Shown: in pieces, positions 24,701 to 32,487 of the stretch | Numbering within the stretch: position 1 is the stretch's first letter | Layout of the letters: every line of letters begins with the position of its first letter | Source of the DNA: Actinomycetes bacterium | GTDB lineage: Bacteria > Actinomycetota > Acidimicrobiia > IMCC26256 > PALSA-610 | NCBI GenBank assembly: GCA_025360585.1 | Contig: JANYBW010000063.1 | Span: 1 to 54,658 of the forward strand | Direction: 5' to 3' | DNA length: 54,658 bases | Notes under the pieces: generated by a model | Databases searched by the model: none | The model's input: only the letters and a program-made list of their open reading frames with translations | What the model was told of the DNA's origin: nothing | Translations under genes and position numbers: made by a program

Positions 24701-25091
24701 GCCAAAAGCCAGCCGCGGCTTCAAGTGTCATTGCTCCTGCGATCAACAATGCCAGGAAACGAGCAATGGTCGTGAACCCGATGAACATCACAATCGTGGC
24801 GATCAAGAGCGCGATCGAGAGCATCAAATCATCGGTTCGAACCGCAGTCATTGGCATATGGGTGCCGAGTTTGCGCAGCCGGGGTTGAATCAACAGTTCA
24901 AAGGCAAGGCCCAATGGTCGGATATCCCATTGAGCGACCATTGTTGCCGTCACCGAGATCGCAACCAGTGCAGTCACAAGATCCCGACCCCAGACGTAGC
25001 CACTCAGCAACAAGATGGACCCCACGGCGCGTTCGAACCGGAGCTGGCGTTCGTCGAGCCCCTTGGGCCCGTTGCTGCGTGTATCGCCCAT
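24657..25091 (-). CDS. DUF4395-like integral membrane protein
   Basis: A 144-residue protein beginning with a hydrophilic segment containing DERQLRFERAVGSILLLSG, as in DUF4395 proteins, followed by about four hydrophobic helices and an Arg-rich end. The start at 25091 is supported by TAGCCT 8 nt upstream. The 3' end overlaps the MauE-like gene by 44 bp, tail to tail. In other actinobacteria DUF4395 genes often lie beside thioredoxin-like genes; function unproven. Confidence 0.7.
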   Translation of the reverse strand: MGDTRSNGPKGLDERQLRFERAVGSILLLSGYVWGRDLVTALVAISVTATMVAQWDIRPLGLAFELLIQPRLRKLGTHMPMTAVRTDDLMLSIALLIATIVMFIGFTTIARFLALLIAGAMTLEAAAGFWLSEPLWHLLRSRRS

Positions 25092-25099
25092 CGACGGCC

Positions 25100-25105
25100 A
25101 GGCTA
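25100..25105 (-). promoter_or_regulatory. Candidate -10 box TAGCCT of the DUF4395 gene
   Basis: On the minus strand TAGCCT is followed by 8 nt and the ATG at 25091. Confidence 0.45.
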
Positions 25106-25210
25106 CCCGAGCGTGAAATGGGTTACACCCGCGATATCTCCAGTTTCTTTGCAGTTTGGTCGTTGTTACGTTGAACGCCACAAAGTCGTTACGCCAGGAA
25201 GGGGATTCTT

Positions 25211-27094
25211 GTGGCGGATGTAGCTCCCGATGCCGCGCTAGCTCCACGGATCGATTCAGGTTCGTTGGGTGGTCGCACAAACGATGTCGTTCGAAATGTG
25301 CGCGACGGACTCGACGTTGCTCGTTATCGAGAAGCGACTCGACAACGCAAACTCTCAAAGTTCATGTGCCCGCTGCTCGGTCTCATGGGCTATCTCTGGT
25401 GGCGCGTGCTCGCGGGATACTCGCTGTTGCCGTTTGAATTTCGCTACACGGCACGGCTCCAAGAGCTGACGCCCGGCATCGTATTGGTTGGGCTGTTCGG
25501 TGTGATTCTCATCGTGCCGATGCTCACCGCGGGTAAATCACCGCACATTCGCTACCAGGCATCAGAAATCAATACGGGCTTCGACGACGTTGTTGGCCTT
25601 GGTCTCATTAAAGACGAAGTGATGCACACCCTTAATTTGTTCCTTGCGTACCGCACGTTTCGCGAACAAATGGGTGGGAATCCCCGCAAAGCAATGTTGT
25701 TCGAGGGGCCTCCAGGAACCGGCAAGACGTACATGGCGAAAGCCATGGCGCGTGAAGCTGGGGTGCCGTTCCTGTTCGTTTCGGCAACGTCGTTCCAAGC
25801 AATGTTCTACGGCCAGACGAGTCGCAAGATCCGTTCCTATTTCAAAGAGCTTCGCAAAATTGCTCGCGAAGAAGGCGGCGCTATTGGTTTCATTGAGGAA
25901 ATCGATGCGATTGCCGGAGCCCGCTCCGGTGTGAGTCGATCAGTCTCACACCGCGTCGCGGAGGGCATGGGGCAACTCGTCGGCATGCGCGCCGATCGTT
26001 CAGGCAACATGGCCGAAGGAATCTCCGGCGTTGTGAACGAACTGCTGGTGCAGCTGCAATCGTTTGATGAACCAACGCGCGGTGAGCGGATGCAAAGTTC
26101 GGTGATGAACTCAATCAATAAATTCCTGCCGGAAAAACTTGCGCTACAACGGAAGCCTTCGGAAGTTCCGAACATTTTGATCATCGGCGCCACGAACCGT
26201 GCCGATGATCTCGATCCCGCACTGTTGCGTCCTGGCCGGTTTGATCGTTCAATTCACTTCGATAAACCGGGCCGTTCTGGCCGTCGTGAAATTATCGATT
26301 ACTACCTCGACAAAAAGATGCACGACCCCGAACTCGATCGCGAAGAGCGGCGCGAACAACTCGCGGCGATGACGATCGAGTACACGCCGGTGATGCTGGA
26401 GCACCTTCTCGACGAATCGTTGGTGTGGGCGTTGCGCGATGGTCGCGGCGCAATGTCGTGGAACGACGTGAATCAAGCCAAACTCACCGAAGAAATTGGT
26501 TTGAAACAGCCGGTGGAATATACGCAACACGAAAAGGTCACGATCGCAACCCACGAAGCCGGGCACGCGGTCGTTGCCTATTTAATGGGCGGCGATACTC
26601 GCAAACTCGAGGTGTTGTCGATCATTAAGCGGCGCGGTTCGCTTGGCTTGTTGGCCCATTCCGATATGGAAGAGCGCTGGACGATGACCCGCTCAGAACT
26701 CATGGCATTTATCCACATTGCGATGGGCGGCATGACTGCCGAGGAGCTGTACTTCGGCGAAAGCGGCACGGGGCCCTCGGGCGATCTTGCGCACGCGACT
26801 TCGATCGCCTGCAAGATGGTCGGATCGTTCGGTATGGCCGGCTCGTTGGTGAGCTTTGAAGCCATTGAAACTGGGATGTTTTCGAGCGGCATCGTTGGCA
26901 AGGTCTTGGCTGATGACGATTCCCGCCGTACTGTCGAACGTATTCTCGATGGCGCGAAGGAGGAGGTTCGTGTCCTGCTCGATGCCAACCGCCCCTTGGT
27001 CGCAGCGTTGCGCGATGCGCTGTTGGAACGCAGTGAACTTGTCGGTGACGAAATCCTCGACGTGTTGCGATCTGCGCAACCGAACGAGCTCTGA
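25211..27094 (+). CDS. FtsH-like membrane AAA+ metalloprotease, atypical
   Basis: A 627-residue protein with GTG start six bases after AGGAAGGGG. Two transmembrane helices (about 50-70 and 88-107) enclose a very short outside loop. The AAA module has Walker A GPPGTGKT (about 166-173), a Walker B that reads FIEEID instead of FIDEID (Asp to Glu), and the SRH ATNRADDLDPALLRPGRFDR. A roughly 50-residue insert (SGVSRSVSHRVAEGMGQLVGMRADRSGNMAEG and the RGERMQSSVMNSINKFLPEKLALQRKP region, listed here in parts) separates Walker B from the SRH. The zinc motif HEAGH lies near 447-451 and the third ligand Asp in GPSGDLAHAT. Protease residues are intact. It is a divergent FtsH paralogue rather than the housekeeping copy, in my judgement. 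Confidence 0.88.
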   Translation: MADVAPDAALAPRIDSGSLGGRTNDVVRNVRDGLDVARYREATRQRKLSKFMCPLLGLMGYLWWRVLAGYSLLPFEFRYTARLQELTPGIVLVGLFGVILIVPMLTAGKSPHIRYQASEINTGFDDVVGLGLIKDEVMHTLNLFLAYRTFREQMGGNPRKAMLFEGPPGTGKTYMAKAMAREAGVPFLFVSATSFQAMFYGQTSRKIRSYFKELRKIAREEGGAIGFIEEIDAIAGARSGVSRSVSHRVAEGMGQLVGMRADRSGNMAEGISGVVNELLVQLQSFDEPTRGERMQSSVMNSINKFLPEKLALQRKPSEVPNILIIGATNRADDLDPALLRPGRFDRSIHFDKPGRSGRREIIDYYLDKKMHDPELDREERREQLAAMTIEYTPVMLEHLLDESLVWALRDGRGAMSWNDVNQAKLTEEIGLKQPVEYTQHEKVTIATHEAGHAVVAYLMGGDTRKLEVLSIIKRRGSLGLLAHSDMEERWTMTRSELMAFIHIAMGGMTAEELYFGESGTGPSGDLAHATSIACKMVGSFGMAGSLVSFEAIETGMFSSGIVGKVLADDDSRRTVERILDGAKEEVRVLLDANRPLVAALRDALLERSELVGDEILDVLRSAQPNEL

Positions 27095-27141
27095 ACTAGC
27101 TCAGCCTTCGGCAAAACGGTCCGTCCCGACCAAAAAAGCGG

Positions 27142-28320
27142 TTAGCGGAGCTCGTGATCGAGAGATTCTCTGAGTAACAACAGGTCGTAGATTGCCTTCA
27201 TCGTGCCGCCGAGAATGAGCGGCCAGCCGAACGTGGTGTGTTTCAGTAGATATCCAGCGAGCAGCGGGGTGGCCGCGGAGGCAAGGCTTCGGGGAACGTT
27301 GGTAACACTGGCCGCAGCTGCTCGCTCGTCGGGTTCCACAACGGCCATCACGAGGGCTTGACGCGCGGGAACATCCATGGCCGAAACCAACGATCGGATG
27401 ACCAAAAACGTGATGGCCAGCCAGCCAATATTGATGATCCCGGCCCCAATGAGAAACATATTGGCGGGAAGGTGGGTGAAGACCATCGTTCGCACCAGCC
27501 CAAAGCGCGCCGCGAGTTTGGCCGAGATGAGCTGTGAGTAGGCGCTCAAGAAACCCGTGGTTGCGAGGACGCCGGCGACAACTTTGTCGTCGTAGTGGAA
27601 CCGGTGGGTGAGGTAGATCACCAGCAAGGCCTGCACGACGAAACCGCCACCTGCGGCATCGAGGCTGAACAAACCTGAGAGTCGCATCACAATCTTTTTG
27701 GATTTGTGTAGCGGCGCTCGATTGTTCGTAGGTCGTTCGATACGCGGGAGGCCGCGATAGGCGAGTCCAGCGCCGATGGCCGCGAGGACGTAGATCAAAA
27801 AGGCGGACCGTTGAAACGTGGCGATGTCGTGATGGGACCGTTCGGCGAGATATTTCGGCAGCGCCGCGCTCAGGGCCCCCGCGGCCGCTCCCATTCCCCC
27901 GCTGAGGTTGTAGACCGCGAAGCGTTTCGTGCGTTCCTCGGCCGTGGTCAGGTCCGCGAGCACCGCTTGTTCCGTCGGCAAAAACAGCGAGACATCGCCG
28001 CCCGAAGGATTGAGAGTACCGACGACGGCAATCGCGAGGAGTGGCCAAAAGCGGTCCACGAGGGTGAAGCCAGTTCCGGTGAGGGCCATCAGGCCGCAGG
28101 AACTCAACAAAACGGTGCGAGCGGGATGACGGTGCCAACGCAAACCGGCGTACAAGGTGAGGGCCGCGGAGCCGATGAGCGTTCCCGTGACAATCGCGCC
28201 AATTTGCAGCGCACTGAATCCCAAACGGTCAAGGTACAAACCGAGCAACACGCTTGCGAACCCGTCGGCGTACCCGCGGATCAACCGCGCGGTGAGCAGC
28301 GGGCGAATCGATCCTGGCAT
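27142..28320 (-). CDS. Major facilitator superfamily transporter
   Basis: A 392-residue protein with about 12 hydrophobic helices. RLIRGYADGFASVLLGLYLDRLGFSALQIGAIVTG is helix 1-2 with the MFS loop, and DVPARQALVMAVVEPDERAAAASVTNVPRS is the conserved segment of drug/exporter-type members. The start at 28320 follows TACCGT by 8 nt. It converges on the FtsH-like gene with a 47-bp gap and is divergent from a small gene across a shared palindromic promoter. Substrate unknown. Confidence 0.88.
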   Translation of the reverse strand: MPGSIRPLLTARLIRGYADGFASVLLGLYLDRLGFSALQIGAIVTGTLIGSAALTLYAGLRWHRHPARTVLLSSCGLMALTGTGFTLVDRFWPLLAIAVVGTLNPSGGDVSLFLPTEQAVLADLTTAEERTKRFAVYNLSGGMGAAAGALSAALPKYLAERSHHDIATFQRSAFLIYVLAAIGAGLAYRGLPRIERPTNNRAPLHKSKKIVMRLSGLFSLDAAGGGFVVQALLVIYLTHRFHYDDKVVAGVLATTGFLSAYSQLISAKLAARFGLVRTMVFTHLPANMFLIGAGIINIGWLAITFLVIRSLVSAMDVPARQALVMAVVEPDERAAAASVTNVPRSLASAATPLLAGYLLKHTTFGWPLILGGTMKAIYDLLLLRESLDHELR

Positions 28321-28328
28321 TGCGAGGC

Positions 28329-28338
28329 ACGGTACCGT
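28329..28338. promoter_or_regulatory. Palindromic divergent -10 element ACGGTACCGT
   Basis: A perfect 10-bp palindrome in the 27-bp gap between the MFS gene and the small gene at 28348. On each strand it contains TACCGT, 8 nt from the MFS ATG (minus) and 9 nt from the plus-strand ATG, so one sequence appears to provide both -10 boxes. Confidence 0.5.
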
Positions 28339-28347
28339 CTCTTGGCA

Positions 28348-28563
28348 ATGGCCAAAGTGACGAAGCGTTCCGAGGTGTTGGCTACCGCTGAAGCGGCGGT
28401 TGTTCTCTGCGGCACCGATGCGGTGGCGCTTGGCACGACCGCGGCTGCCTTGCGGGAACGTGGCCTGCAAGTTGCGATTGTGCTCGGCGAGCCAGACCCG
28501 GATGTGATCGTGGAAATGGTCAACGAGTTATTCCCTCGGAAGCCTGCTCCCACGGGCAAGTAG
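28348..28563 (+). CDS. Small conserved-looking hypothetical protein (71 aa)
   Basis: A 71-residue soluble protein. The pattern AAVVLCGTDAVALGTTAAALRERGLQVAIVLGEPD looks like one beta-alpha-beta unit with a Gly-rich turn, recalling a half Rossmann fold, but no family can be named. The start follows TACCGT by 9 nt. The stop codon is part of the candidate -10 box TAGCTT of the ABC exporter that begins 12 bp later, so the two are probably close in regulation. Confidence 0.6.
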   Translation: MAKVTKRSEVLATAEAAVVLCGTDAVALGTTAAALRERGLQVAIVLGEPDPDVIVEMVNELFPRKPAPTGK

Positions 28564-28566
28564 CTT
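28561..28566 (+). promoter_or_regulatory. Candidate -10 box TAGCTT of the heterodimeric ABC exporter
   Basis: TAGCTT, whose first three bases are the stop codon of the small gene, is followed by 8 nt and the ATG at 28575. Confidence 0.4.
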
Positions 28567-28574
28567 CGGCACTT

Positions 28575-30428
28575 ATGCAGGGTGATGATCGTGAACGTCG
28601 CCGTATTGGGTGGCGGGTCATGCGCGCTGCCATCCGACCGCATCGAGTGTGGTCGTGGGCCGGGATCGGTGCCGGATTGCTCTGGACGTTGGCCCGGGTT
28701 GCGATTCCGAAGCTCACTGGCCAAGCAATTGACCGCGGAGTGGATACGAAAAAGTACGGCAACCAATTAGCGATGTGGGTCGCGATTTTGGTAGTCGCGG
28801 GCCTTTTTCAGGCGTTATTCACGGGTTTACGGCGCTACGCGGCGTTTCGATTGGCATTGCGGGTTGAAACGGATTTGCGCATGAAGTTGGTCGCGCACCT
28901 TCAGCGGCTGCATTTTGCTTACCACGACGAAGCCCAAACCGGCCAGCTGATGGCCAACGCGAACTCCGATATTGCCCAAGTCAACAACGTTGTGTTGTTG
29001 ATCCCGCTCACGATCGCCAGCACGCTCATGATGATTTCGGTCATTATCGTTTTAGTGCTTTCGTCGCCCGGGCTCGCGCTGTTCGCGCTTGTCGCGTTGC
29101 CGTTGTTGCAGATCGCAGCGACGCAGTTTTCACACAAGATGTTTCCGATCGGCACCGCGCTGCAAAACGAATTGGCGCAATACTCTGCGGTTGTCGAAGA
29201 GACGGTTACGGGCATTCGCGTGGTGAAGGGCTTCGGTGCCGAATCTCGCCAGATTGAACGGGTCGAAAAGGAAGCGGGCGGCGTGTTCGAACGCTCGATC
29301 GCGGCCGCCAAGCTTCGAGCCTGGTTCCTGCCGCTTATCGATCTTTTGCCGACGATCGGACTCGTTGGGATTCTTTGGTACGGCGGGCACGAAGTCATCC
29401 GCGGACACCTCAGCGTCGGCGAAATTGTTGCGGCAAATACGTACGTGTTGATGCTGATCTGGCCGCTGCGCATGCTGGGGATGCTGCTCGGGCAAATCCC
29501 TCGAGCGATCGCAGCCGCGGCTCGTATCGACGACGTTCTGGCTACGGATCCGGAGATATTCAGCAGCGTCCACGCGCGATCTTTACCGGACGGTGCCGGG
29601 CAAGTCGTGTTCAACGCGGTGACGTTCGGCTATGGCCATGGTCGTACGGTGCTCGATGAGCTCACACTGACCATTCGTGGTGGTGAAGCAATCGCGATTG
29701 TGGGCGCGACTGCTTCGGGTAAGAGCACCGTGGCCCGATTGATACCGCGTTTCTACGACGTCGATTCTGGATCAGTGGTGCTCGACGGCGTGGATGTTCG
29801 CGAGCTTCGTCTGCATGATCTTCGGCGCGCGGTTGGGCTGGTGTTCGAGGACACGTTTTTGTTCAGCCAGTCTGTGCGCGACAACATCGCGTTCGCAGAT
29901 CCGCACGCTCCGACGGAAGCAATTGAACGAGCCGCTCGGCTTGCGGGTGCGCATGATTTCGTCACTGCGCTGCCCAGTGGTTACGACACATTGTTGGGTC
30001 AACATGGATACACGTTGTCGGGTGGGCAACGACAACGCATCGCGATCGCTCGTGCAGTATTGGCCGATCCTCGGGTACTGATTCTCGACGATGCGACCTC
30101 GTCGGTAGACCCCAGCAAAGAACACGAAATTCGCGCCGCGCTCGCTGAGGTGATGCAAGGCCGGACAACGATCATCATTGCGCACCGCCCAGCCACGATC
30201 GCGTTGGCCGATCGCGTCGTACTGCTCGCCGACGGCAAAATCGCCGCCGACGGTACTCACGAAGGTTTGCTCGAAACGTCGGCGCAATATCGAGAAGTGT
30301 TAGCCCGCGCGGAATCCGACGGGCAATCCGATGGGCAATCCGATGGGCAATCCGACGTCACGACTGGGGTCCATCCCGCAGGCGTGCGTCCGCCGGTTGC
30401 CGGTTCGCCGATCGCAGGTGCCTCGTGA
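28575..30428 (+). CDS. ABC exporter subunit A with degenerate ATPase site
   Basis: A 617-residue permease-ATPase half-transporter. Six transmembrane helices precede an NBD with Walker A GATASGKST (near 377), the signature LSGGQRQ (near 481) and a Walker B reading VLILDDATSSVD, where the catalytic Glu is Asp. In heterodimeric exporters such as TM287/288 and BmrCD this marks the subunit with the inactive composite site. The partner gene follows in a GTGA overlap and has a normal DEATS but an altered signature, exactly complementary. A C-terminal SDGQ triplet repeat (12-bp DNA units at 30315-30350) and a Pro-rich tail follow the NBD. Confidence 0.93.
   Translation: MQGDDRERRRIGWRVMRAAIRPHRVWSWAGIGAGLLWTLARVAIPKLTGQAIDRGVDTKKYGNQLAMWVAILVVAGLFQALFTGLRRYAAFRLALRVETDLRMKLVAHLQRLHFAYHDEAQTGQLMANANSDIAQVNNVVLLIPLTIASTLMMISVIIVLVLSSPGLALFALVALPLLQIAATQFSHKMFPIGTALQNELAQYSAVVEETVTGIRVVKGFGAESRQIERVEKEAGGVFERSIAAAKLRAWFLPLIDLLPTIGLVGILWYGGHEVIRGHLSVGEIVAANTYVLMLIWPLRMLGMLLGQIPRAIAAAARIDDVLATDPEIFSSVHARSLPDGAGQVVFNAVTFGYGHGRTVLDELTLTIRGGEAIAIVGATASGKSTVARLIPRFYDVDSGSVVLDGVDVRELRLHDLRRAVGLVFEDTFLFSQSVRDNIAFADPHAPTEAIERAARLAGAHDFVTALPSGYDTLLGQHGYTLSGGQRQRIAIARAVLADPRVLILDDATSSVDPSKEHEIRAALAEVMQGRTTIIIAHRPATIALADRVVLLADGKIAADGTHEGLLETSAQYREVLARAESDGQSDGQSDGQSDVTTGVHPAGVRPPVAGSPIAGAS
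30315..30350 (+). repeat. 12-bp tandem repeat, three units
   Basis: Three units of TCCGAYGGGCAA encode SDGQ x3 in the C-terminal tail of ABC subunit A, beyond the ATPase domain. Likely a slippage-prone tract. Confidence 0.85.
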
Positions 30429-32239
30429 GAGGCCAAGGCCACTGGGCCGACCTCGTACCCGACGCGGAATTGGGCCGCAGTGATGCCCAACGACTGCTGC
30501 GTCGATTGGCGGGCTATCTGCGTCCGTACCGAGCCAAGATTGTCCTCTCATCGATCTTGCTCATCGCGCAAGTCGCGGCCTTACTTGCCGGCCCGTCGTT
30601 GGTGCGGTGGGGCATCGATGAAGGGCTGCGGAATACCGCGGCGAGTCGGGCGCACCGTTTTGATGTCGTGACCCGCGCCGCGGTCATGTACCTAGTGCTC
30701 GCAGTCCTCGGTCTGTTCCTCGGGCGTGCGGTCACGCTGCTGATTGCTCGCATCGGCGAATCCTTTTTGCGCACCTTGCGCGGCACCGTCTTCAAACACT
30801 TGATGTCGTTGTCGATGGGCTTTTTCGAACGCGAACAAACCGGCAAACTGGTCGCACGCATGACAAGCGATATTGATGCGCTCCAGGAACTCATCTCGCA
30901 AGGCCTCGTGCTGCTCGTGCAAAACGTCTTGCTGTTCGTAGGTGCGGTCGTTGTGATCACGTTGTTGTCGTGGCAGTTGTCCTTGGCTGTGCTGTTGATT
31001 GTGCCACCCGTGTATTGGTCCTCGAAATGGTTTCGCAGAGTTTCCAATGATGCGTATCGCGAAGTGCGTGATCGCATTTCAGCGAATATGAGCACCTTGC
31101 AAGAGAGCCTCGAAGGCATTCGGGTTGTGCAAGCGTTCGCTCGTGAAGACCAGTTCACTAAACGTTTTGAAAACACCAACGAAGCACAGTTTGAATCGAA
31201 CCTCACCACGGTGAAAATTTCGGCGAAGTACTTTCCCGCGGTTGAGTTCTCGAATGTCGCGGGTACCGCGATCATTCTCGGCTTCGGTGGGTACTTGGTG
31301 CATCGACACTTGGTGACGGTGGGTGTGGTTTCCGCGTTTGTGTTGTACCTGAACAATCTGTTTGAACCCATCCAACAACTGTCGCAGTTTTACAACACGG
31401 TGCAATCCGCGGGCGCCGCACTCGACAAAGTGTTTGGATTACTCGATACGAAACCCATGATCGTTGATCGTCCAGGAGCATTTGATCTGCCAAGCGCTGG
31501 CCTCGGAATCGTTGCCGAGGACGTTGCGTTTTCGTACGGGACCGGGATGGATCTTGTCCTGAATCGGGTATCGCTTGTGGTTGCGCCGGGCGAACGCCTT
31601 GCGCTCGTTGGGCCGACTGGTGCTGGGAAATCGACCCTTGCAAAACTGTTCGCTCGTTTTTATGATCCAACGTCGGGGGCTATCCTCATTGGTGGCGTCG
31701 ACTTGCGCGACGCGACGATGGATTCGTTGCGGCGCACGATGTGTGTCGTGCCGCAAGAGGGTTATCTCTTTGCGGGAACGTTGCGCGACAACGTTCGTAT
31801 CGGGCGGGTCGGGGCCGATGATGCTGCCGTCGATAATGCCGTGCGAGCTTTGGGTCTTTGGGATCGTTTCTCGGCGTTCGAAGGTGGGCTTGATAGCGAA
31901 GTGAGCGAAGGGGGAACGCGCCTTTCGGCTGGCGAACGACAATTGGTTTCGCTTGCGCGCGCAGCGCTAGCCGACCCCGCGATTCTGGTGCTTGATGAAG
32001 CGACCTCGAACCTGGATCCTGGTACCGAACAGGCGGTCGAGGCCGCACTTGAGTCGTTGATGCACGGCCGAACGGTCGTGGTCGTTGCGCACCGCTTGTC
32101 GACTGCTGAGCGTGCGGATCGAGTTGCGGTGATCGACGCTGGTGGTCTTGCCGAAATCGGTACGCACGCCGATTTGGTTGCTGCCGGCGGTCGTTACGCT
32201 GGATTGTTCGCGGCTTGGCGGACACACCAACAGCACTAG
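30425..32239 (+). CDS. ABC exporter subunit B with canonical Walker B and altered signature
   Basis: A 604-residue half-transporter starting at GTG overlapping the stop of subunit A (GTGA). Walker A GPTGAGKST lies near residue 396, Walker B ILVLDEATSNLD near 520 and the H-loop VVAHRLST near 555, all intact. The signature is LSAGERQ (near 500) instead of LSGGQ, which would form the degenerate site together with subunit A's nucleotide pocket elements. This pairing is typical of heterodimeric multidrug or lipid exporters. No regulator is adjacent; substrate unknown. Confidence 0.93.
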   Translation: MRGQGHWADLVPDAELGRSDAQRLLRRLAGYLRPYRAKIVLSSILLIAQVAALLAGPSLVRWGIDEGLRNTAASRAHRFDVVTRAAVMYLVLAVLGLFLGRAVTLLIARIGESFLRTLRGTVFKHLMSLSMGFFEREQTGKLVARMTSDIDALQELISQGLVLLVQNVLLFVGAVVVITLLSWQLSLAVLLIVPPVYWSSKWFRRVSNDAYREVRDRISANMSTLQESLEGIRVVQAFAREDQFTKRFENTNEAQFESNLTTVKISAKYFPAVEFSNVAGTAIILGFGGYLVHRHLVTVGVVSAFVLYLNNLFEPIQQLSQFYNTVQSAGAALDKVFGLLDTKPMIVDRPGAFDLPSAGLGIVAEDVAFSYGTGMDLVLNRVSLVVAPGERLALVGPTGAGKSTLAKLFARFYDPTSGAILIGGVDLRDATMDSLRRTMCVVPQEGYLFAGTLRDNVRIGRVGADDAAVDNAVRALGLWDRFSAFEGGLDSEVSEGGTRLSAGERQLVSLARAALADPAILVLDEATSNLDPGTEQAVEAALESLMHGRTVVVVAHRLSTAERADRVAVIDAGGLAEIGTHADLVAAGGRYAGLFAAWRTHQQH

Positions 32240-32487
32240 TGCACTGACAGAAGTTCAGTTGGTAATGCACCGGTCATGAACGCCGATGCCAGCGTCCTGC
32301 GTCCTTGTACTCGACGCCCTTGCCTCTCCGAATTCCACAAGGAATGTATGAGTCAGCACAGTAGTTATGTCTGAATCGGGCAATCGCTGCGATTTTGGGG
32401 CAATTGCGATCGCTTGATCCACGCCGAGACCTGCCGATGAGACGGAGTAGTCCCATCGATGCAGGCAGGTCATAAGTGGATGATGGC

